From Strigamia acuminata (Eukaryota > Arthropoda > Chilopoda > Geophilomorpha > Linotaeniidae), in assembly GCA_949358305.1 (NCBI GenBank), contig OX442314.1, positions 61,327,369 through 61,391,368 on the forward strand: a stretch of DNA of 64,000 bases. The letters run 5' to 3'. Under the pieces are notes generated by a model that saw nothing but the letters and a program-made list of their open reading frames with translations, was not told the origin of the DNA and ran no database searches. The position numbers and the translations under genes were made by a program. Of the stretch, positions 22,251-33,655 are shown piece by piece (the first letter of the stretch is position 1; each line of letters starts with the position of its first letter).

Positions 22251-25200
22251 TCACAATTGGTTGAATTTGAAGATCCGGGAAATTAGCAGTCGAAGTTGCG
22301 CTGAACTTAACCATTTGGTAAAAATGTCTGCCACGTTCATTGATCCGGGGACTTTGCGCAATTGGAATGCACCTGCTGTGTACCATTCCCGAATCCAATG
22401 AAATTTCACTCGGATGTGTTTTGTTTTACTGTTCTCCACGTCATTAGAGGTGAACTGTATGGAGGACAGAGCATCGGAGAACACTATAGGCTTTGATGAT
22501 CGATTCAACATCGGGACAGAACTGTAGACGTAATCCAGCCAATAAAGTTCCCTGACGCAATCAACGAGGGCTACGAATTCTGCCTCCATCGTTGAGCACG
22601 CCACGCTGGTCTGTTTACGACAACTCCATCCGATGGGGATGTTTCCAATATAGGCTATATACCCGCCGAAACTCAAAGAAGTGCTGACTTCGGTGGCCCA
22701 GGACGCGTCAGTATATCCCCATAGTTGTCCATTGGAACTGTTAGATTCTGATGATAAATTGGTTGTTAAGTGTAATATGATGGTTGTAACAATATGCCAT
22801 GGCTGGTAATTGTTTGTAAACTAGCCATGGCAACACATGTATTCTGGAATTCAGTCGTGAGCAATAGTTTCTTCCCATCTAAATTGAGAGTTGAGTTTCA
22901 TTCTTAAGTATTTATCAGGAACAATTTGTCAGTTCAATTGCTTAATCCAAAGTATTGCCTACGTAGCGCACAACCTGCATGAGCGCCTTGATGTGAGTGT
23001 GGTTGTAGCAATTGTTGAACTGTGACAACATTATCACTGAGAATAATATATCAGGCCGTGTCCTCGATGCGAGGAAGAGAAGAGAGCCAATTAACGAACG
23101 ATAAGGAAATTCTGGCAAGTCTTCTTTCGACCCTTTGACGAGCGTTGTTCCTGGTGTCACTGGCACTTTGATGAGTTTGTCAACTGTAATCTCGAACTTT
23201 CTAAGAATCTTTTGTATATACGATCTTTGAGTGATGTAGATCCCTTTTGATGTGCGGATGAACTCAACGCCCAAGAGTTTCGAGATGGGACCCAAATTAA
23301 CAATGTCAAATTTGGTACTGATGAGGGCAATTAGATGAGTCAGGATGCTGTCAGTTGCGTAAAATAAAACTATATCATCGACATAGATTAGCATCACGGC
23401 GGAGGTTCCGTAGATGTATACGCAATTGCATCCTGGTAATCTGCGAAATCCTAAATTGCGCAAGGTTTGATCAAGTTTTTCAAACCATTGGCGCCCCGAT
23501 TGGTGGAGACCATAGAGCGACTTTATCAGGAGCCATACGTGATTTGGATTAGAACATGTTGCGCCAGCTGGAATGCGCATGTACACTTTATGCGCAAGAT
23601 CGCCGTATAGGTACGCGCACTTCACATCCAAATGCGCGTCCTTCCATCCTTTAAGGACTACTAACAGGCAGAAAAATAGGCGTATGAGAACAAAGTTGAC
23701 AACAGGGCTAAAGACTTCATCATAGTCAACTCCTAATGTTTGGCGAAAGCCCTGCGCCACTAATCTGGCGCGATATCTTGCTGGTTTACCCTGAGCATCT
23801 TCCTTCAATTTAAAAAGCCACTTGCATCCTAATATGGTCGTGTTTTCCGGTTTTGGGACCTCTTCGTAGACGCCTCTCTTTGCAAAAGTGTCCAACTCTT
23901 CTTCAATGGCTTCCTGCCATTTGGTCGCATCCGGAAATCTCACAGCTTCTGCGTAACTAGTGGGATCACGACGACACAGGTGTACTCTGGGAAGTGGTAA
24001 TGGAAGATCCTCTAATTCGTATTCCATGTTGCCAAAATAAAATAATTCGGGATCATAAGGAATGTTATTCATATGACAGAATTCCTATACGTCACCTTTA
24101 GAACGTAATCGGAGTCCTGCTTCTGGGAAATAATAAACATCTGTTTTCAATTTGCCAGGTTCCTGCACTTTGCGCAAATGTTCCTCTCTTTTCCAATGTC
24201 TGCACACCGAATCGCCTCCAACGTAACGCCACTTATATGCAGTTGCAGCTCCAGTTGGAATTGGGCCATGCTGTGCTGCTGGATGAGCTTGTGGTGCGTT
24301 TCCACGAGAGCCTCGACGAGCATTCACAAAACTCGGAGGTGAACCTGGTGGCGTACCTGTCGGTGTGTGGCTTGGTGTGTTGCCAGGAGTGAGGACAGGA
24401 CTAGGAACTGGCGTTATGATTGGAGTAATCAATGGAGCTCGAATAGTAGATCCCGGAGGTGGAGTCGCCGGCAGGGTCCGAGCTTGAGCACCCGGTGGAG
24501 CAGAGTCATCGGAATCGTAATCCGTGTCACATTCATCTTCTGAATCCGGAAATTTGGGCCAATCAGTGTATTCCAAATCGTCACTAAACTTGACTTGCGG
24601 CTGTGAAATGCGCAATGGTTTATATGTTTGCGACCCTTGATGCATTTGGTCCAAATCTGGTCCCGTCCACGGTTCCTGTGGACCTCGATAATGATTTGAG
24701 CGTTTATAAGACTGCCGTTCATCAATTTGGACGTGAATAGACTCAATGACCTTGTTGTCTGTCGGATTCCAGACACGATAACCTCGCGTTGTGGTGGCGT
24801 ATCCGACTAAATAGCCCTCCCAAGCTCGTGGGTCTAATTTGTCTCTGCCAGGCGCCGTATGATGAACCCAGCACTTAGAGCCTAACTTCCGAAGGTGTCG
24901 GAGTGAAAGGGCACGTCGTCGCCATAGGATATAGGGCACCTCATTTTTGAGTCGAGAATGAGGACACCGGTTCTTTATGTACGAGAAAGTCACTGCGAAT
25001 TCCGCCCAAAGTTCGTTTGGAAGTCCAGTTTCATCTAGTATGGCACGCGTGTAATCCGCCATGGTGCGGTTTATTCGCTCCGCCGTTCCATTCATAGCAG
25101 GACTATGGGGATTGGTCCGTTGGGCCTGAATTCCAGTCTCTTTTAGATAACGGTCAAATTCGTTTGATAAGAATTCCCCTCCTCGGTCGGTTCGGATGGC

Positions 25201-26329
25201 CTTGACTCGTTTGCCCGTCACTCGTTCAATTCGTGTGACGTAATCTTTGAATAGTCCAAACACTTGAGATTTTTGGGCCATCGGAAATATCCAGGCGTAG
25301 CGCGTGGCGTCATCGATAATGGTTAGCACATAACGTGCGCCTCCGTAAGAAGTCGTTCTTGAAGCTCCCCACACGTCCATGTGCAGGAGATCTAGAGCTT
25401 TGGTTGAAATGGGGTGCTCATCTGGTTTATGAGAAATGCGCGTTGATTTCGCAATTCTGCAATGATTGCAAGAAAGTTCTTTGTTTACTTCTGCCGGAGT
25501 CACTCCATACACTTGGCCATTTCCGGCCAGAAGTTTCATCGCATTGGTATGAAGGTGACCCAATCTGCTGTGCCATATCCCTGTCGCATCCTTTTTAACC
25601 GATGGTGCTGCAACCTTCTTTGCGTTGGTTGGCTTTGAATTCGGTTTTGAATTTGAATTCGGTTGGGAGATCGGTGGGTTTGCCTTTAATGTCTTGGCAA
25701 AGGATGGGACTTGGGGTAACGGATTGGTGGGAACAGGTACAGGAAGTGTCTTGGATTGGGTTACTTTGATTGGTGCAGGTAGAGGAATTTCATTTGGCAA
25801 AGGAGGGAATTCGAGCCGAAAATCCGTAAACAGTTCCGGGTCCTTCGACTTTTTCTTTGCCTTTGGATATTGAATGTAATCCTCTTCTGCCGTGACTAAT
25901 GTTCGGGCTGGAGCGGTCGTCTGTATAACTGGCGCATTAACTGTTGATATGACCGTTGAGGGTGTACATAAGCCGTCGACGTAATACAGACCGCCCTTTT
26001 CTTTGGCTCGAAGCATTGGATGATTGATATCGGCTTTGTAGACATGGACTCCTCCATCCCAAATATGGATATGATGTTTGGCTTTGTCCATTTTTGATAC
26101 GGAGATCAAATTCGCCTCAAACTTTGGCGCAAACAGCACATCTTGGAGATTCGCGACACATTCTACATTGTTGATCATTGTGACAATCTGAACTTTGCCC
26201 TTTCCAAGAACTTCGGAATGTCCTTGACCTAATGCTATGTTAAAGGGCACAACTTTAACAAAGTCCTGAAACCATGCCTGGACGTGGCACACATGATCGG
26301 TTGCCCCACAATCCACTATCCATTCATGT
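22251..26329 (-). pseudogene. pol: Copia element C: protease to RNase H, 5'-truncated and split
   Basis: Nearly the same protein as intact element I. It opens at MDCGATDHVCHV (protease, 26316). The integrase follows (HSRLGHLHTNAM, LHMDVWGAS, IRTDRGGEFLS, GTAERINR), then reverse transcriptase (RYRARLVAQGFRQ, DAHLDVKCAYLYGD, YVDDIVLFY) and RNase H (MEAEFVALVDCVREL, ADIFTKWLSS). Lesions: Gag and the 5' LTR are replaced by repeat H1 at 26330; a TAG at 24085-24087 stands where element I has a Glu codon; a 179-bp insert sits at 22739-22917. It is inserted into RNase H of element D in the same orientation. Confidence 0.92.
22739..22917. mobile_element. 179-bp TG...CA insertion (small solo LTR-like element) in copia C
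   Basis: Element I shows the uninterrupted site. In C the sequence GGAAC occurs at 22734-22738 and again at 22918-22922, bracketing an insert that starts TGTTAGATTC and ends TATTTATCA. A 5-bp duplication plus TG/CA ends is the signature of an LTR element. The insert has no coding frame and carries an inverted pair GCCATGGCTGG...CTAGCCATGGC. Confidence 0.85.
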
Positions 26330-28064
26330 TGTGATGATTACAAATCTGTATTTATCAATGTTCACAATAGATGGCGCTGTTTACCAAACGCGCGTAATTC
26401 AAAACTTGATAAAACTAAAAGTGTGATAAATAATTATTTAGACACGGTGAATAAAATATAACTATTTTATTCGATATAAACTAAGTATTATTTACTTGAC
26501 AATGTTGATTCTATCGAATCAATATCCACGTTACTTACCTGTCGAAGGGAACCAATCGGACCCTTCCGGACCCCAACTGGGCCCATCTGGACATAAGCAT
26601 ATATTAGGTCCGGACTAGTGACCCACGAATCCACCGATTCGTACCCGGATTGGCTGTTGCCAATCTAGTCTTCCTACAGAACTATATAAGCTTCAGTTTC
26701 TCACTCACTCACCCCCCTGGCTTGATAACTGAACACGTATATTGTCTGTAGTTGAATTGTTATCGTTTGATTTCACTTTCTCTATCGACACATCAGGCCA
26801 CCTCAGCTCTCCACAATCGGTATTCATTACTATTGTTATTGTTGTTGTAGGGCCCTTTCGGGAAGGCTAACTCCGGTAATAGACAAGCGTTCGCATGAAA
26901 TGGCCCCGTAACGTTAGCCAGCTGTTCTACGGGACAGTAGGAGTTCGTACGGTGGCTTAATACAACGGTCGTATACAGTACGACCTTGCTAAATGAAAGT
27001 AGGTCCCTCAGCTAACTGGCCTCAGTCCGCTGCAGGATGGCTGTTGTAAAAGGCCCTCGCAGGTTCCTGTCGTTCTGCGATCGGTCCTTCCGCACGTTAA
27101 AAGTCGGTAAAGGCTTAATGCACAGGTAACACACCGGGTTGGTAGCCCGTGAGTAACATCTCCAAGATGTTGCGATAAATAACTACCTGGATAATGGTAA
27201 TCCAACAGCAGTGGCTGATTAATATTTTACCCGGTGCTCGATCAAAGGATCCCGTCATCGTAAGGCATGCTGGCGGATGGAGGAGTCAAATCCTCCCGCG
27301 ATGGTTCTCTCGACCGTCGTGACGGTCCCCGCCCCATTGTACCCTCCGGGTTAGTAACCCGTGAACAGGAGTTGGAAAACACTGTGTTAAACAAATTACT
27401 CGGGCATTGGTAATCCTGTATTGGCAATCTCTTTTATACCGGTAAGTCCATAGAAATGTTTACCTGGTGGTTGGTACCACCGATAGCGAGTTAAAGCACA
27501 CAATTAAATACTCGGCGCCTGATCACGAGATCTTGTCGTCGTAAGGCATGCTGGCGGATGGAGTCTCAACAACTCCCGCGACGTTCTCTCAATTGTCGTG
27601 ACGGTCCCCGCCCAATTAATATTTATATAACAATTCATTTGTTATAACACTTAATCACTTTACTTTTATTCATTTGAAACATGGAATATTCTACTGAATA
27701 TTCCCATTTATACGAAGGACTCTTCGTGTTATTAGATAATCGAGCTGCGGACCAAATACGACTCCGTAGCGCTATTTGTGACGATGCCGCAAGTCAGCCG
27801 TATCCCTCTGGCTTTGCCCGGATCCTCAACCAGTTGATGCCGCCCGTTTACACGCGTCAAGAACCTGATTATGTTATTATGCTTAATAAATGTTATGTCA
27901 CACTAAAATCGTAAGTTATGTCTCTTGATTCATATAGTTACATTTGTAAAGACTTCCGTAGCTTATCTCGGTTAGGTTGTTGCTAAACTTAGCAACGTCT
28001 TGTATAAACCGAATTATCTATCTCAAAAGGATTAATAAATTAGCCCAAAAGTAGAATCGTCACA
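26330..28064 (+). repeat. H1: 1.73-kb LTR-like repeat, inverted relative to H2
   Basis: TGTGATGATTACAAATC at the left and ...AATCGTCACA at the right give 10-bp inverted ends with one mismatch. The whole segment recurs inverted at 49664-51400 (1735 and 1737 bp). A TATA box TATATAAG at 26693-26700 and AATAAA at 27885-27890 fit an LTR with a long R region. Two internal modules, offset about 280 bp, share CGTAAGGCATGCTGGCGGA (27259, 27540) and CGTGACGGTCCCCGCCC (27318, 27597). A third pair shares CCGGGTTNGTANCCCGTGA and GGTAATCC. A 77-codon frame at 27681-27914 is not conserved in H2. No target duplication was found. A solo LTR is the best guess. Confidence 0.65.
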
Positions 28065-28448
28065 ACATTTCAAGATTAGTTCTGTGTTTATATTGTTTCA
28101 TGTAAACTAAATGATTTGTTCTTTGTACATAAGTTTTGAGCACGTGAATAAAACTTCACTCGCTTTTATGTTTTTCAATCACCACACCGTGTGTTTTATT
28201 CTGTCTGCCACCTCATTATACATGCATGGATTTAGGTTTATTTTCTACAACTTCACCTACTTTTGAGGCATCTAAACCACTACATGTTTGCCACAGTCTC
28301 CATGATGAGTGAGAAGTTGGAATAGTGTATGAACTTCATAATTGGATTTGGCATTCAACTTCACATGCCAATTAGGGACAAATGTGTTAATAATACATTA
28401 ACACATGTGAGTACTTTTATTTTCGATACAATTATTTAATATTTTCGA
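28065..28448. other. Unassigned AT-rich spacer, downstream of the RS/zinc-ribbon ORF
   Basis: No gene seen. It lies 3' (on the minus strand) of the RS/zinc-ribbon ORF and would contain that gene's 3' untranslated sequence if it is transcribed. Confidence 0.4.
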
Positions 28449-29072
28449 TTAATTTGTTGCCGGTTCGCACGTCGCAAACGCAACGCAACAACGACGTAGA
28501 CGAATTAACGATACATGCATCGTAGAGAAGCCGTATTTTTTCGCCGCCCGTAATTCTTTGGATAGGACTTTCACAACGTTTCCACTGCGTATTACGTTTG
28601 ATTTTGTGAATTTCCTACAGAAGCGTGGGTCGATGTACACAGCCTCGCCGCGGCTATTCAAAAACACTCGACATTTTGGGCAGTGAGCCCAACAGCGCTT
28701 CTCGTTCGGCTTAATCCCCTTGACAACGTGGGGCTCAACCTCCTTTCTCCAGGGCTTCAAACGCGGTCGCGTTTTTCGTCCTCGGCAGTTTGGACAACGC
28801 ATCAATAAGGATCCTGCGGATGCACCGCAGCACCACCCGCAGCTGACGCAAAACGGGCATATGGTCTCCGTCGCCTGGTCCGTTACGATGTTATCGTGCG
28901 GAATTCCTGCTGCCATGTCGCGTTCGCACTGTTCTTTGCGCAGACGGGCCTTCTCGTCCTTCTTTTTCGCCTTGTTGGCGGCTCGGTACTCGCGGTTGCG
29001 AGATATGGGCTCTGAAAAACGTAAAGCGCCCGGTGGCGGCTCATTCCATCCGCTCTCCGACGCTGTCGATTC
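28449..29072 (-). pseudogene. RS-rich/zinc-ribbon ORF, C-terminal half
   Basis: Open on the minus strand from the GATTC duplication (29068-29072) to the stop at 28449. It begins EST...SESGWNEPPPGA, passes through a Lys/Arg/Glu-rich segment (NREYRAANKAKKKDEKARLR), then Cys pairs CPFCVSCGWCC, RCPNCRGRK and CWAHCPKC typical of zinc ribbons, and a basic tail. It has no ATG until 28916 but is in frame with the ORF at 34144-34595 once the solo LTR is removed; together they make 356 codons. I do not recognise the family. Host gene and accessory retroelement ORF are both possible. Confidence 0.6.
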
Positions 29073-29307
29073 TGTGAGACGCTCTGGCGCAGAATATCGT
29101 TAAATATCGCAGTGGAAGACTTCGCTCACGTTTATACATCCTGGATTTTAGGCCAAAACTCGCTCCGAAACATCGCGCTCGAAATTGCGCATCAAACTCG
29201 CGCAAATGAACTCAAAACGATGTGGATAGTGTTGAGAAGTGATGTCAATTAATAATAGACTTCTCTAGAAAATAAATGAAACTTTAATTAAACTAAAAAC
29301 CATACTT

Positions 29308-29431
29308 TGTAAGTTGTTGTGACTAGCTGAAGTCGCTCAATGATGACCGCGTGGCTTCAGCCATGTTGGATAACATCACAAGTGATTTATTGAGCACCGT
29401 CACGTGGCGCCCTCTACAGGCACAACTCACA
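29308..29431 (-). repeat. 3' LTR of gypsy F
   Basis: 124 bp; on the minus strand TGTGAGTTGTGCC...CAACTTACA. No difference from the 5' LTR seen over its full length. Confidence 0.95.
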
Positions 29432-29445
29432 TCTCCCCTTTTTTA
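29432..29445 (-). promoter_or_regulatory. Polypurine tract of gypsy F
   Basis: Minus-strand AAAAAAGGGGAGA abuts the LTR start TGTGAG. Confidence 0.85.
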
Positions 29446-29597
29446 CAAGACAAGATATGAATTACAATTTTAAAGCACAGGTTACACTTGAACTGAATAA
29501 ACAAACTGGTTATATAAAAAATGCAAAAATGAGTATTACAAATAGAATTATACTGAGTATTATACTGATTAAACGACACACAGAAATATTATAAAGT

Positions 29598-32500
29598 TCA
29601 CATGTCCGTAATTTGCTTCGGCTTCACCACACGGCCACTTCTCGTCACGTATCCTGGAACTGGTTGCCCGACGACCTTGGCTACAGGATCTTTTGCAGTC
29701 TCGGTTCTTGTCGTTGTATTGGCAACTGACCCACTCTGTGATTGATCCGTGCGTGTTGCTTCCGCTGGACTGGTTCGGATGACAGGAATCGGATTTGCTG
29801 GTAAGTCTGCCTGCGTCTTCCTAATCACCGAACTGTTTCGTCTCAAAACTCTGCCATCTTTCATCTCGACCTCGAATGATCTTGGGTATTTGGTTTTTGC
29901 TTTAATGGTTGCTCCTTCCCACTGGCGATGTCCGGTCCGAACTCGTACCTCCATTCCCGGCTCCAATGGTTCCGCTACTTGTGCGGACTTATCGGCATAC
30001 AACTTCTGCTTTCTTCGTTCCTCTTCCAAATTTTTGGAAACGTCCTTGCGTAGTTCTGGCTTCAGTAATGCTGTAGTGTCCAGCAGTAATGACCTCGTCC
30101 TACGGCTAAACAGTCTCTGGGCTGGCGATCCCAACTCTTCGCTCCGCGGCGTATTCCTCCAGTTCAGCAATGCCGCATAAATGTCCGTTCCATCCTTTTC
30201 GCAACGTTTGATCATCGTCTTCGCGGACTGCACCGCGCGTTCAGCCAATCCGTTTGCCCTCGGAAAATGTGGCGACGAAATCTCCTGCGAAAACTCCCAG
30301 GCGGACGCAAAATTTTTGAATTCACGAGACGTAAATTGCGGTCCCCCATCACTCTCGACAATCTTTGGGCTTCCATGACATGCAAACCAACGTTTCAACT
30401 TCTCAATTACACCTCTGGCGGTGGTATCACGTAACTGGCTCACCTCATAAAATCCCGAATAACTGTCTGTGGCTACGATAAACTGTCGGCCTTTAATTTC
30501 GAATAAGTCTGTTGCAACTCGTTGCCACGGCAATTGTGGAACTGGCTTTGACATTATTGGTTCCTTTACATTTGCTCGTTGTGTGCTTTCACAAACGGCA
30601 CACGATTTTACGTACGCTTCAATGTCTGCACTCATTCCTAACCAGAAAACTGCCTCACGAGCCTGGCGAATCGCTGACTGGACCCCCAAATGCCCCATGT
30701 GAATGCACTTCAAATAATGCGCTCGCAGTTGTTCCGGAATGATTGGACGGCTATTTTTGAATACAATCCCGCCATAGATTGACAATTCGTCGCGAAAATT
30801 CCAGTATTTACGGATATGGGCCGGAACACTGTCATTCGTCTCTGGCCAACCCTCCATGACCACTTGACTCAACGCCTGAAATTCCGCATCATCACGAACC
30901 GCTGCCTTCAATTTGTCGGTTGCAGAGTTTGTCATCGGCAATACGATATGCACCTGCAAATCCTCGGGATCTTCCTTCACTGGTGCTGGTTGACAATCTC
31001 GACTTAATGTGTCCGCCACTGGAATTTCCGTCCCCTTTTTATACGTGATAATTGGACTGTACGGCATCAACTCAAAGAATATCCGCTGCAACCTTGGCGG
31101 TACCCGATCCAACGGCTTCTTTGCAATCGCCTCCAACGGCTTATGATCCGTTTCCACGACAACTCGTTTCCCATACACGTAATCATGAAACTTTCGACAC
31201 CCGAATCGAATCGCAAACGCCTCCTTTTCTATTTGAGGGTAGCGTTGTTGGCATGGCGTCAACGCTTGAGTTGCGTAACAAATTGGTCGGCCATCCTGAA
31301 ACAACGCAGCCCCCACGGCGTGCGAACTTGCGTCTACTGATAAAACGACATCCTTGTTCACGTCATAATACGCGAGAACTGGCGACGTCTTTAGCGCTGC
31401 TTTAATTCGCATCACGGCTGTTTCTTGCGCGTTCGTCCATTCCCAGGCTACATCCTTGGGTAATAATGTCCGAATCGGCTCCGTCATTGATGAGTAGTGC
31501 GGTAAAAATTCAGCCAAGTACACAGTCATGCCTAGAAACCGACGCAGCTCCTCTTTGTTCGTAGGAGATTTTATTCTGTCAATAGCTTCTACCTTCTCCG
31601 GATCGGGTTTTACTCCATCTTGGGTCAAAATGTGTCCCAAAAATTTGATCTCCGTCGCCTCGAAGATGCATTTGTCTTTATTCAGACGGAATCCCTTTTT
31701 ATACAACCGGCGAAGAATCTGCTTGACTAGCTTCCGCAACTCTGCTAATGTCTCAGCGTACGCAATGATGTCGTCGATTGACACCTCCGTATCCGCAATT
31801 CCTTTTAATGCAGCTTCCATCATTGCTTGGAACACTTCCGGTGCCGATTTTATCCCAAACGGCAATCTAAGGAACCGATATCGTCCCCACGGCGTATTTA
31901 CCACCAAATAGTTTGACGTACGCTTCGTCACACGGCTCTGCCAATACCCAAATCGCAAATCAAATTTGGCGAAATATTTCGCTTTCTTCAACTTTGGTTT
32001 TACTGACTCGAATGTGCGTAATGGGTAATGCCGTCGTTTCACGTACTGGTTTACATCCGTCAAATCAATGCAAAGTCTAATTTTCTTCCCACGCTGCACT
32101 ACCACTAACGGACTGACCGCTGGTGTCGGCTCGGTTACTGGCTCGATCACACCCTTCTTCACCATGTCGTCCAGCTCCGCTTTCACCCGGTTTTGCAATA
32201 CGTGCGGAATTGTGCGTGGCGGAAAAATTTTAAACGGCGCCTGCTCGTCAATGTCAATATCATACACGAAATCCTTGGCGCAGCCTAACCCTGTGAAAAT
32301 GTTTTTCATTATCTCATCATCGGTGACTTCCGGTTCCAAGGCATTAATTCGCTGTATCAACTTCAATTGCGCGCACGTTTTTCGCCCAAATAATGCTGGT
32401 ACGTCTTCCTCCACCACTTGAAATTCTACTGGCGCTTTACCACGACTCAATGCACATTCTAATGTTATTGCACCCACCACCTTCATGTGGTGTCCCGTGT

Positions 32501-33563
32501 ACGACCGCAACCGACGCGTTGGTGACTCCGTCACCTTTACACCCAGTTTTCGTACTACAGATGCCGGTATTACATTACATCGTGCGCCAGAGTCCAACTT
32601 AATGTTAATTGAAACTTGGTTGTTAAGTTTCACCGTCTCAAACCAGTCGTCGTCATCATCTGTGTGCGACACGGTGATTCGATCAATCAGCAATGTTGAA
32701 TATAAATCCTCGCCTGATTCATCTTCTTCGGTGTCGACCATGTCGATGCCTTGCTTGGGTTTGGGTTTTTTCCATTTCTCCTTGCCCTCGGCCTGGCTGG
32801 CTCTACATACACTGGCAAAATGTCCTTTCTTTTTGCATTTGTTACATGCCTTATCATATGCTGGGCATTTCCCGAATTCGTGTGTACGACCACACCGACC
32901 GCACGGCTTGGAAAATCCATCCGACGAATTTTTCGTGCTCCGTCCGGGCTTTTTATTCGCTCTGACAAAATCCACTTTTGATTCACCTGAATTTTTCATA
33001 GCTTTCACTTGCTTTTCTGCTGCTTCAGACGACCGTGCAAGCTGTATCGCCTTTTCTAGCGTCAAACCGGCCTCTTCTAATAACCGTTGTCGCAATGTTT
33101 CACTTCTCACGCCAACCACGATTATGTCCCGCAACATTCCATCTGCTAACGCCTGGAAACCACACTTTGCCATTTTTGTTTGGGCCTCGGTGACAAACTC
33201 ATCTATCGATTGTCCCTCCGCTTGGCGTAGCGTCAAAAATTCATATCTCGCGAAACTCTCGTTCACTGTAGGCGCGAATTTATCCGTGAATTTTTTCTTC
33301 ACCAAAGTCAAGTTCTTTTTCTCATCAGCTGTTAACTCAAAAGTTTTAAAAATCTTCCTCGCTTCTGGACCGATGGCACTCATCATTAATCCAACTTGTA
33401 CTGTAGCCGTCTGGGTCTCGGTTTGTGCCGCCACGGCATACCATTCGTAGGAGTCTAGCCATTCCTCCCATACTGCCGCCATATTGTCTGGTTGTATTAC
33501 TAGAGGCTTTGGTGGGCGCGCACCACTCGATCCCTTTGGCTGGTTTGCAACTGGATCTGCCAT
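29598..33563 (-). CDS. gag-pol: Gypsy F Gag-Pol polyprotein (single intact ORF)
   Basis: Start chosen at ATG 33563 (MADPVANQ); the frame opens slightly earlier only with a GTG. It is about 1321 aa. Gag is at residues 1-270 with two knuckles, CGRCGRTHEFGKC and CNKCKKKGHFASVC. Retropepsin is IKLDSGARC (Asp near 324). The reverse transcriptase has CIDLTDVNQYV, KFDLRFGYWQ (Asp near 534), LPFGIKSAPEVFQ and SIDDIIAY (Asp-Asp near 597). RNase H is SVDASSHAVGAAL (near 744). The integrase HHCC finger is HMGHLG...CAVCEST, and the core has Asp near 1019, Asp near 1072 (ESDGGPQF) and Glu near 1108 (NGLAERAVQ), a D-35-E spacing. No stop or shift is seen. Gag and Pol share one frame, unlike A and E. All catalytic residues are present, so the copy may be active. 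Confidence 0.95.
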   Translation of the reverse strand: MADPVANQPKGSSGARPPKPLVIQPDNMAAVWEEWLDSYEWYAVAAQTETQTATVQVGLMMSAIGPEARKIFKTFELTADEKKNLTLVKKKFTDKFAPTVNESFARYEFLTLRQAEGQSIDEFVTEAQTKMAKCGFQALADGMLRDIIVVGVRSETLRQRLLEEAGLTLEKAIQLARSSEAAEKQVKAMKNSGESKVDFVRANKKPGRSTKNSSDGFSKPCGRCGRTHEFGKCPAYDKACNKCKKKGHFASVCRASQAEGKEKWKKPKPKQGIDMVDTEEDESGEDLYSTLLIDRITVSHTDDDDDWFETVKLNNQVSINIKLDSGARCNVIPASVVRKLGVKVTESPTRRLRSYTGHHMKVVGAITLECALSRGKAPVEFQVVEEDVPALFGRKTCAQLKLIQRINALEPEVTDDEIMKNIFTGLGCAKDFVYDIDIDEQAPFKIFPPRTIPHVLQNRVKAELDDMVKKGVIEPVTEPTPAVSPLVVVQRGKKIRLCIDLTDVNQYVKRRHYPLRTFESVKPKLKKAKYFAKFDLRFGYWQSRVTKRTSNYLVVNTPWGRYRFLRLPFGIKSAPEVFQAMMEAALKGIADTEVSIDDIIAYAETLAELRKLVKQILRRLYKKGFRLNKDKCIFEATEIKFLGHILTQDGVKPDPEKVEAIDRIKSPTNKEELRRFLGMTVYLAEFLPHYSSMTEPIRTLLPKDVAWEWTNAQETAVMRIKAALKTSPVLAYYDVNKDVVLSVDASSHAVGAALFQDGRPICYATQALTPCQQRYPQIEKEAFAIRFGCRKFHDYVYGKRVVVETDHKPLEAIAKKPLDRVPPRLQRIFFELMPYSPIITYKKGTEIPVADTLSRDCQPAPVKEDPEDLQVHIVLPMTNSATDKLKAAVRDDAEFQALSQVVMEGWPETNDSVPAHIRKYWNFRDELSIYGGIVFKNSRPIIPEQLRAHYLKCIHMGHLGVQSAIRQAREAVFWLGMSADIEAYVKSCAVCESTQRANVKEPIMSKPVPQLPWQRVATDLFEIKGRQFIVATDSYSGFYEVSQLRDTTARGVIEKLKRWFACHGSPKIVESDGGPQFTSREFKNFASAWEFSQEISSPHFPRANGLAERAVQSAKTMIKRCEKDGTDIYAALLNWRNTPRSEELGSPAQRLFSRRTRSLLLDTTALLKPELRKDVSKNLEEERRKQKLYADKSAQVAEPLEPGMEVRVRTGHRQWEGATIKAKTKYPRSFEVEMKDGRVLRRNSSVIRKTQADLPANPIPVIRTSPAEATRTDQSQSGSVANTTTRTETAKDPVAKVVGQPVPGYVTRSGRVVKPKQITDM

Positions 33564-33637
33564 CACACTGTGGTATTGAGTCACTGGACGTGTGTATTTG
33601 TCCCTGACACTCTAATAATTCACTCACACTTGAAAGT

Positions 33638-33655
33638 TCTTTTATCCTGACACCA
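33638..33655 (-). promoter_or_regulatory. Primer-binding site of gypsy F (tRNA-Leu type)
   Basis: The minus strand reads TGGTGTCAGGATAAAAG immediately after the LTR end TTACA. TGGTGTCAGGA is complementary to the 3' end of eukaryotic tRNA-Leu (…TCCTGACACCA). Confidence 0.75.

Noticed and set aside
27681-27914. 77-codon frame in H1
   Set aside because: The H2 copy has a TAG in the same frame and several amino-acid changes in a short span, so it is not conserved as protein.
26325-28069. Target-site duplication for H1
   Set aside because: CATGT and ACATT at the two ends do not match; the apparent ATGT/ACAT agreement is an inverted, not direct, match and part of it belongs to copia C.
32485-33450. 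321-codon plus-strand frame opposite gypsy F gag
   Set aside because: Antisense shadow of the gag-pol frame with low-complexity Ser/Phe content; no family resemblance.
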